A DNA stretch of 64,000 bases from Pomphorhynchus laevis (Eukaryota > Acanthocephala > Palaeacanthocephala > Echinorhynchida > Pomphorhynchidae): the NCBI GenBank assembly GCA_012934845.2, contig WNNJ02000016.1, forward strand, positions 43,355 to 107,354. The letters are read 5' to 3'. The notes below the pieces were generated by a model. That model was not told the DNA's origin and made no database searches. It saw only the letters and a program-made list of their open reading frames with translations. Every line of letters starts with the position of its first letter. Position 1 is the first letter of the stretch. Positions 58,684 through 64,000 of this stretch are shown piece by piece. Made by a program: the position numbers and the translations under genes.

Positions 58684-58882
58684 ATGACTGGGCATACGAA
58701 GCGACTTTGAATGTCGCGAGAATAATTCGGTTAGTATATAATATACACTAGCATTGGTTTTGATATGCAGCGTACATGTGCATCGTTCTGTTTGTTATAA
58801 GAATGTATACTCTTTCTTTAATAATATCGATTAGCGAAATTTGGAGCAAACATCGAAAAATAAAAAGTTGTAAAAGTATAAA

Positions 58883-58981
58883 ATGGATATTAATATATTG
58901 ATCGAACCGACGGTTTATGCTAATATATTTTCAACTAAACCAGAATTATTAGCTTACGCTGTAGCTTGTTTCAAGAGTAAT
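58883..58981 (+). CDS. Possible first exon of an unknown gene
   Basis: An ATG in fair context opens MDINILIEPTVYANIF, then STKPELLAYAVACFKSN, and stops at a GTAAAT donor (58982). Composition is protein-like but I find no following exon. It may be chance. Confidence 0.15.
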
Positions 58982-58989
58982 GTAAATTG

Positions 58990-60417
58990 AGTTTAAGTAA
59001 GGGGACGAGCAGCAAGAATACAATCCAGGATTTATGAGAAACTTGCATCGATTTAACGAGTATTAAGACAATTAACTGTTTCTTTATGATTCAAATGCTC
59101 TAAAAATGAAACGACAAGAATGTTTCAAATGCAAAAAACAACATCGAAAATGCTAGCACAACACATTTAAAATTAAAATACGCTTTTTGATAAAGGCATG
59201 AACTAGTACTCAATAAAAGGCGAACTCGTACATCCACCATCTACAAATCAGGTCTATATTGACGCATCATTGATATTAATGACTTTCTGCATGCGCTGTC
59301 GCAAACAATCGGATTGTCGGATTTATAATATACTCTAAATATATACGAGATGAATAAATTATTATTTTAGATATTAAAAGTACACTAAGCTGAAGATACA
59401 CGCTTAAGTGAAAATGCGACAAAAATTATATTTTTTTATTTTTTTTTATTTTTGGAAAACATTTAATTTGTACTCAAAATAAAAATATAAAAATATTTAT
59501 TTTTGAAAAGGGAATATTACTTGGATTTAATATTTAGAAAAATGCAATATTTGTTATAAATAACAAACTTTTACAATTTAAATATTTAAAGTTTTACGTG
59601 TTTGCATTCGTGAAATTGGCTTTTAACTTACAAACGTTCACAATGTAATTACAATTAATAAAATTGCAATAGTATTTTATTAGTACTAATTATTAGTACT
59701 ATTTTATTATTTTATTAAATACTATTTCACTATCTAATCGCTTGAATACCCCGAGAAATAAAAGTTACGCCTTCGTGATTTTGCGAGAACTGAGAAACCT
59801 TTAATCATAAAAAGACATAATGTTTATATAATTGCATGTCAATGTAATTGTATAAAAATACAATTATAATTATGATTATATAATTATATATTTAATATAT
59901 TAAATTGTCATGCCAATTTTGTTTAAATTATTTATCATTGATTTATTCGAATATATTTTATAATACTTTATTTTATTATAAATAATAACATATATAATCA
60001 TTAATAACACATTTATTATTTTATATATTTTATTATTTCATTAGAATAGAAATGGCAAAGTCTAGATCATTATGAAATGTTTAATTCTAATTATCAAGTC
60101 CAATTCTCGTCTCGCACTTCGGTCAACGTCAAAAGTCTAACATGTGATATCTTTTAGCTAAATCTAAAAGATATCACATGTAATTATGGTAATACTCACA
60201 CGTTGAAAATACTTAGACAATAAAATAATGTATTTGAAATACAATAAAAATATAAAAATTAGCCGTAAACATCCAGATAATTAATATAAATAATAATCTA
60301 CAAAAGAATCGTGTGTAAAAAATGCAGAGGAAGATTTTAAAATACCAGACGCGTGCGAGTAAAAATTTAAGGTTAAATTTAAAATTACGGCAAAATTGTA
60401 AATTTGAAAATAAATTC
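58990..60417. other. No gene recognised
   Basis: AT-rich. Contains a perfect 18-bp palindrome (60140-60157 with 60164-60181, 6-base spacer). If the gene at 60418 has further 3' exons they would lie here, but I cannot support any. Confidence 0.4.
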
Positions 60418-61028
60418 TTACTTAATAAACTGTTCCATTAAATCACTAAATATATCGGCTTCCAGTTTTCTTGTGAGATTAGCAAAAGATTCGATCGATA
60501 AATCCGGCATTTCAAATGTATCCTAAAGTAAAGTAGTGATGCAATCACAACCAAATGTTTACCTTCATGCTGTATTCCTTTTTTATAATTATGCTGTTTT
60601 TCTTGTTCGATTGTTCCAAACACATGATGAACGTTTCATGATCTAAAACATCCTAGAACAAAAAATAATCATTTTAAAAGGACATTCTTCAGCTAAACCG
60701 AAATTAATAATGATTTTAACCAAGTAAGCCTATTTTGCTTAGCATTAAAGAATCCATAAAATATTTTGAATGTTTTGTAATCTACTGATAAAGCCGGTTG
60801 AGATTGTAGCAATTGCTTGAACAAAAACGTGTCATTTAGTAAATTTAGACCAAGCGAACTTGATGGAAATTCCCAATTCAGAACTTTCCTCAAGTTCTGA
60901 ATAGGGAACACATACTGTGCAAACAATGATACGCAACGATATATTTTTAATTGATGTTCTATCAGATAGCTTAATGCCAAGCTGATTGGATAAAAACAGC
61001 TTTTGACTACAATGGTATTTACTACCAT
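60418..61028 (-). CDS. Unrecognised three-exon gene
   Basis: Not recognised. Exons on the minus strand: 61028-60699, 60652-60563 and 60522-60418. Each junction is phase 0 with GT-AG, and the joined frame gives 174 aa. Exon 1 is hydrophobic-mixed (LALSYLIEHQLKIYRCVSLF, then VFPIQNLRKVLNWEFPSSSL); exon 2 reads DVLDHETFIMCLEQSNKKNS; exon 3 reads DTFEMPDLSIESFANLTRKL and ends MEQFIK. The final codon sits at a GTAAGA donor-like sequence, so the gene may continue. A perfect-phase set of three exons makes chance unlikely. A 17-bp quasi-palindrome lies inside exon 1 (60870-60886 with 60892-60908). Helical composition suggests a soluble scaffold-type protein, which is a guess. Confidence 0.5.
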
Positions 61029-61344
61029 TTCAAGTTGTTCATTTCAATATACCTTTTGCCACTAAGCAAATTAAGAGAGAGAAATCTCTCTTAATCAAGA
61101 GAAGTGCATCCTTAGGCCGTGCAAAAATATTACATTTCTCGAAGGTCACTGGTCGAAATCAGGGGTTAAGATCACATCAGATGCGCTATCTCGTTTTCGC
61201 GAAGCTGTTGCGTATTTGAGAATTTTGAAAACCCGATAACTATAATAATAAATACTAAACCCATAATATTCTTCCATTTCAAATATATAGTTATTACAGG
61301 AACGAAGAAGCAGAAAATATCCTTTATTTGATAAAAATTCTATA
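61029..61344. other. Upstream region of the unknown gene
   Basis: A short upstream frame MNNLKW precedes the start on the minus strand. The GAGAGAAATCTCTC palindrome is at about 61077-61090. No repeat match. Confidence 0.3.
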
Positions 61345-61372
61345 TTTCGATAGCTCCTGCTATCATCATCAG
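61345..61372 (-). ncRNA. Hammerhead-like core (non-canonical)
   Basis: On the minus strand: CTGATGA (61372-61366), one T, GATAGC, loop AGGA, GCTATC, GAAA (61348-61345). Same layout as at 14992-15020, with a different but equally perfect 6-bp stem (GATGCC/GGCATC there). Confidence 0.35.
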
Positions 61373-63419
61373 GATTACAACAAAATGTTTTACAACATTT
61401 TATAACTAATCACCAGGTGGTGTGTTTGAGGGGTTTGATAAATTATTATTTGCCCTTATTTTCCACAGCGCACAAGCTTCTATATCAGGATGATTCTGAG
61501 CCATCCTGGTTTATAGAATGGCTCATAAATGAATAGCCAATGACGCTACCCATGCATACTAAAGCATGTCAGAAAATATCTTCGTGGATGATATTTTGGA
61601 TGACTTTACATTAATGATATTAATGTAAAGATATGATATTACTTAATGATATTTCACGATGATTTTGAATGACTCAATCTCAGATTGGGATAGTAGGACC
61701 TTAAGAGGGAATGTCACATATATGCATTGCCGTATGACATACAAAGTTTTAATGCAGAATTATTAGTTGCCTCATGTGGTCATCGATTATACCCATACTC
61801 TAAAATACATACTGATAATATTGGTGTGTATTTCTCTGTCCTCAAAGGAAAAGCGAACACGGAACCCACGAGGAAGCTGTTCTTACAAGATTTGTATGGT
61901 ACTTCTATACAATGGATACCTACAAATTAGAATTCATCCGATTATCCAAGTCGTTGGTAGTATCGCTCTTCTATGTTTTGCTTGTTTCTTCCTATATGAC
62001 ATCACAGTTAATTCCCACGTATCTACGTGTCTTCCGTAGTGATGCTACTAGATACGAAGCATCATACTGTATGTCTCTTCGAATGACAGCGAAGACACCG
62101 AGAGGAATTTTTTCAAGAAACGGTAGTACTCTTGAAAAATGAAGTACTATGAAAAATCCCATATTCTTTGATGTATGCAAAGAATACACTTTTTAGATAT
62201 ACAATTTTTAGCACAATTAACATAACGAATTATATAAATAAAAAAAACAAATAATAAATTAAAAAACGTTGATCTATTTTTTTAATTTAAAATTTTTGAG
62301 CATAATCAATAAATACTAATTAACAAATAGTGTTTATTTATCCCGCTCCCAAATTCCAAAAAATAAATAGATGAATGTTGGAATATAGAACGATAATTAG
62401 AATATACTATTATTTCGGATATAAATCAAATTCACTCAAAATATGGTGTACCAAGGCAGTTAAACCTTTCTGTACAAAGCTTTCAATTTTGACCAATTAA
62501 AAAAGCTTGGTACAAAAGTAGAAAAAATTCTAAAATTTAAAACTAGAACGAGAGCAAAATAGAAAATATTTTATATGAAATACGAGAAACGACATATGCC
62601 GAGTCACAAAGGGAATTCTAACATAAAAATAAATAGTTAAGGTAATGTAAATAACTAATACCTATATTCCAATAAACCGTTGTATTAAAATAACAATATA
62701 ATAATTATAATAATATCATATTAAAAAATATTTTAACATTTTACTAAATTATTAATAGTTTATTTTGAAATAAAAATTATTTTAAGACGATTTATTAATT
62801 CAATAGAATCAAAATAATATCATTATATTTAATATTATACTAATTTTTATTATATTTATATTAGATATTATTATAATTTTATAATATTATAATATTACTA
62901 ATATTATAATTTAAAAAAAATATTATAATTATTATGATTATTTTATTTATTATTAAATATTAATTATTTACTTATTATTATTTATTTTATTTATTTATTT
63001 TATTTATTATTTCATTTAAAAAATATAATAATTATTATGATTATTTTATTTTATTTATAGTAGGTGTTTCTTATCACGACATTTTGATTTATATATAACA
63101 ATCGCCACAATTTAAATTTATGGCCTTCGAGATACAAAGGCTATAACTTGATAACAACGCATTTTGATATAATGACCACTAATCTATATTCAAATACACG
63201 TTATTAATCGGTTCATATAAATGTTAGATTAGAAAATTTCTTTCTAAGATAAAAATATTTTCATTTTCAAATATATATATTTAAAGTTCATGCAATTGAC
63301 GAACTTTAATTTGTATGTTTATACAAATTAAAGTTTGAACTTAATTTAATTTTTTGACATTATATTAAAAATTATTTTACAACATTACATTATTTTATGT
63401 TATAATTTAATATTATTAA
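61373..63419. other. No gene recognised
   Basis: Overlapping short frames at 61727-62190 are protein-like in places (ELLVASCGHRLYPYSK) but have no family resemblance. A 15-bp perfect palindrome lies at 63302-63316 with 63321-63335. From 62690 to 63060 the DNA is nearly pure AT. Confidence 0.35.
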
Positions 63420-64000
63420 AATTACTTTCAATTGTATTATAATCCTGTTGTAGAGGGTACAAGCAACTGATGAGAATCAATAAGCTTGAAACGGTGATTT
63501 TTTCATTTGCGACAATCTCACTGTTGAATTTCTTCAGTGGTGCTAACAACCTGATATAAATCGATTCCATGAATAAGGCTTTTCCATTTGAAGAAATTTA
63601 TTGCAATATTATTACCCTCATCGCTCATTGCGGCAGAGGGTTATTATTTTTAATAAATTATCTCAGATGCACTGATGCATAGCAGAAGTGCATCGTAGTG
63701 CTGTATTGTATTATCTTTACAACGAAAGAAATTCAACATTGAAATTGTCGCAAATGACAAAATCACCGTTTTGTTTTATATTTTGTTAATAATTAGAACT
63801 TAATTAATACTTTAATATTTAAGGTATTTGAATAGTAAAAATAATTATCATAATTATAATTATCTGAGATAATTTATTAAAAATAATAACCCTCTGCCGC
63901 AACGGGCGATAAGGGTAATAATATAACCCTCTTCCGCAACGGAAGCACCTTGTTCTCTTACTAAGACTGTGAATTGCAACTGCAAATATTTGCACATCTG
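63420..64000. repeat. Dispersed repeat with hammerhead-like core, direct and inverted copies, runs off the window
   Basis: The direct part has CTGATGA at 63467-63473 and GAAA at 63488-63491, then GCGACAATCTCACTGTTGAA and GCGGCAGAGGGTTATTATTT. From about 63700 the same sequence returns inverted (GTCGCAAATGACAAAATCAC, then AACCCTCTGCCGCAACGGGC), so the block is a large imperfect palindrome. The uninterrupted AATAAATTATCTCAGATGCA here is the empty version of the LINE target site at 27240 and 34821. Confidence 0.65.

Overview
The window is AT-rich nuclear DNA from a multicellular animal. It has spliced host genes with consensus GT-AG introns, an intron-less histone H4, and many eukaryotic retroelements and hAT DNA transposons. 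Nothing fixes the species. A divergent H4 and a shortened, divergent NPC1 suggest a fast-evolving invertebrate lineage. No rRNA, tRNA, CRISPR array or prokaryotic operon is visible.

Host genes, assembled by hand from splice signals, reading phase and family resemblance. (1) A single H4 gene at 1318-1629. (2) A probable cyclin-box gene, CNTD1-like and only partly modelled, on the minus strand at about 11.0-13.3 kb. (3) An NPC1-family sterol transporter on the plus strand, 18393-42655, with 11 exons that join in one frame (3246 nt, 1081 aa). Its introns run from 50 bp to 10.7 kb and hold most of the retroelements in the middle of the window. (4) An ING4/ING5-type PHD-finger chromatin reader on the minus strand, 50913-53604, six exons, 234 aa. 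(5) An unrecognised three-exon gene on the minus strand at 60418-61028.

Mobile DNA fills much of the rest. There are many fragments of a Penelope-like retroelement whose GIY-YIG endonuclease lies N-terminal to the reverse transcriptase, the permuted Naiad-type order. Their 3' ends share a strongly foldable, pseudoknotted block. A CR1/L2-like LINE sits inside one Penelope-like copy. Two Jockey/I-group LINEs lie head to tail inside NPC1 intron 6, bounded by an 11-bp target duplication. A complete hAT element at 54495-56662 has an intact 604-codon transposase and a perfect 8-bp target duplication. The left edge holds the end of a Ty3/gypsy-type fossil. At 3.4-4.7 kb there is a 360-bp satellite next to a large fold-back.

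The least ordinary signals are: two copies of a well-formed hammerhead ribozyme (58.15 and 58.62 kb) with a compensatory change in stem III; a second dispersed family with a hammerhead-like core (26.7, 27.0, 35.6, 63.5 kb); the pseudoknotted Naiad 3' ends; and short-spacer perfect palindromes across the window. One of these can be shown, by comparing two LINE copies, to have arisen by insertion of inverted copies of both of its flanks.
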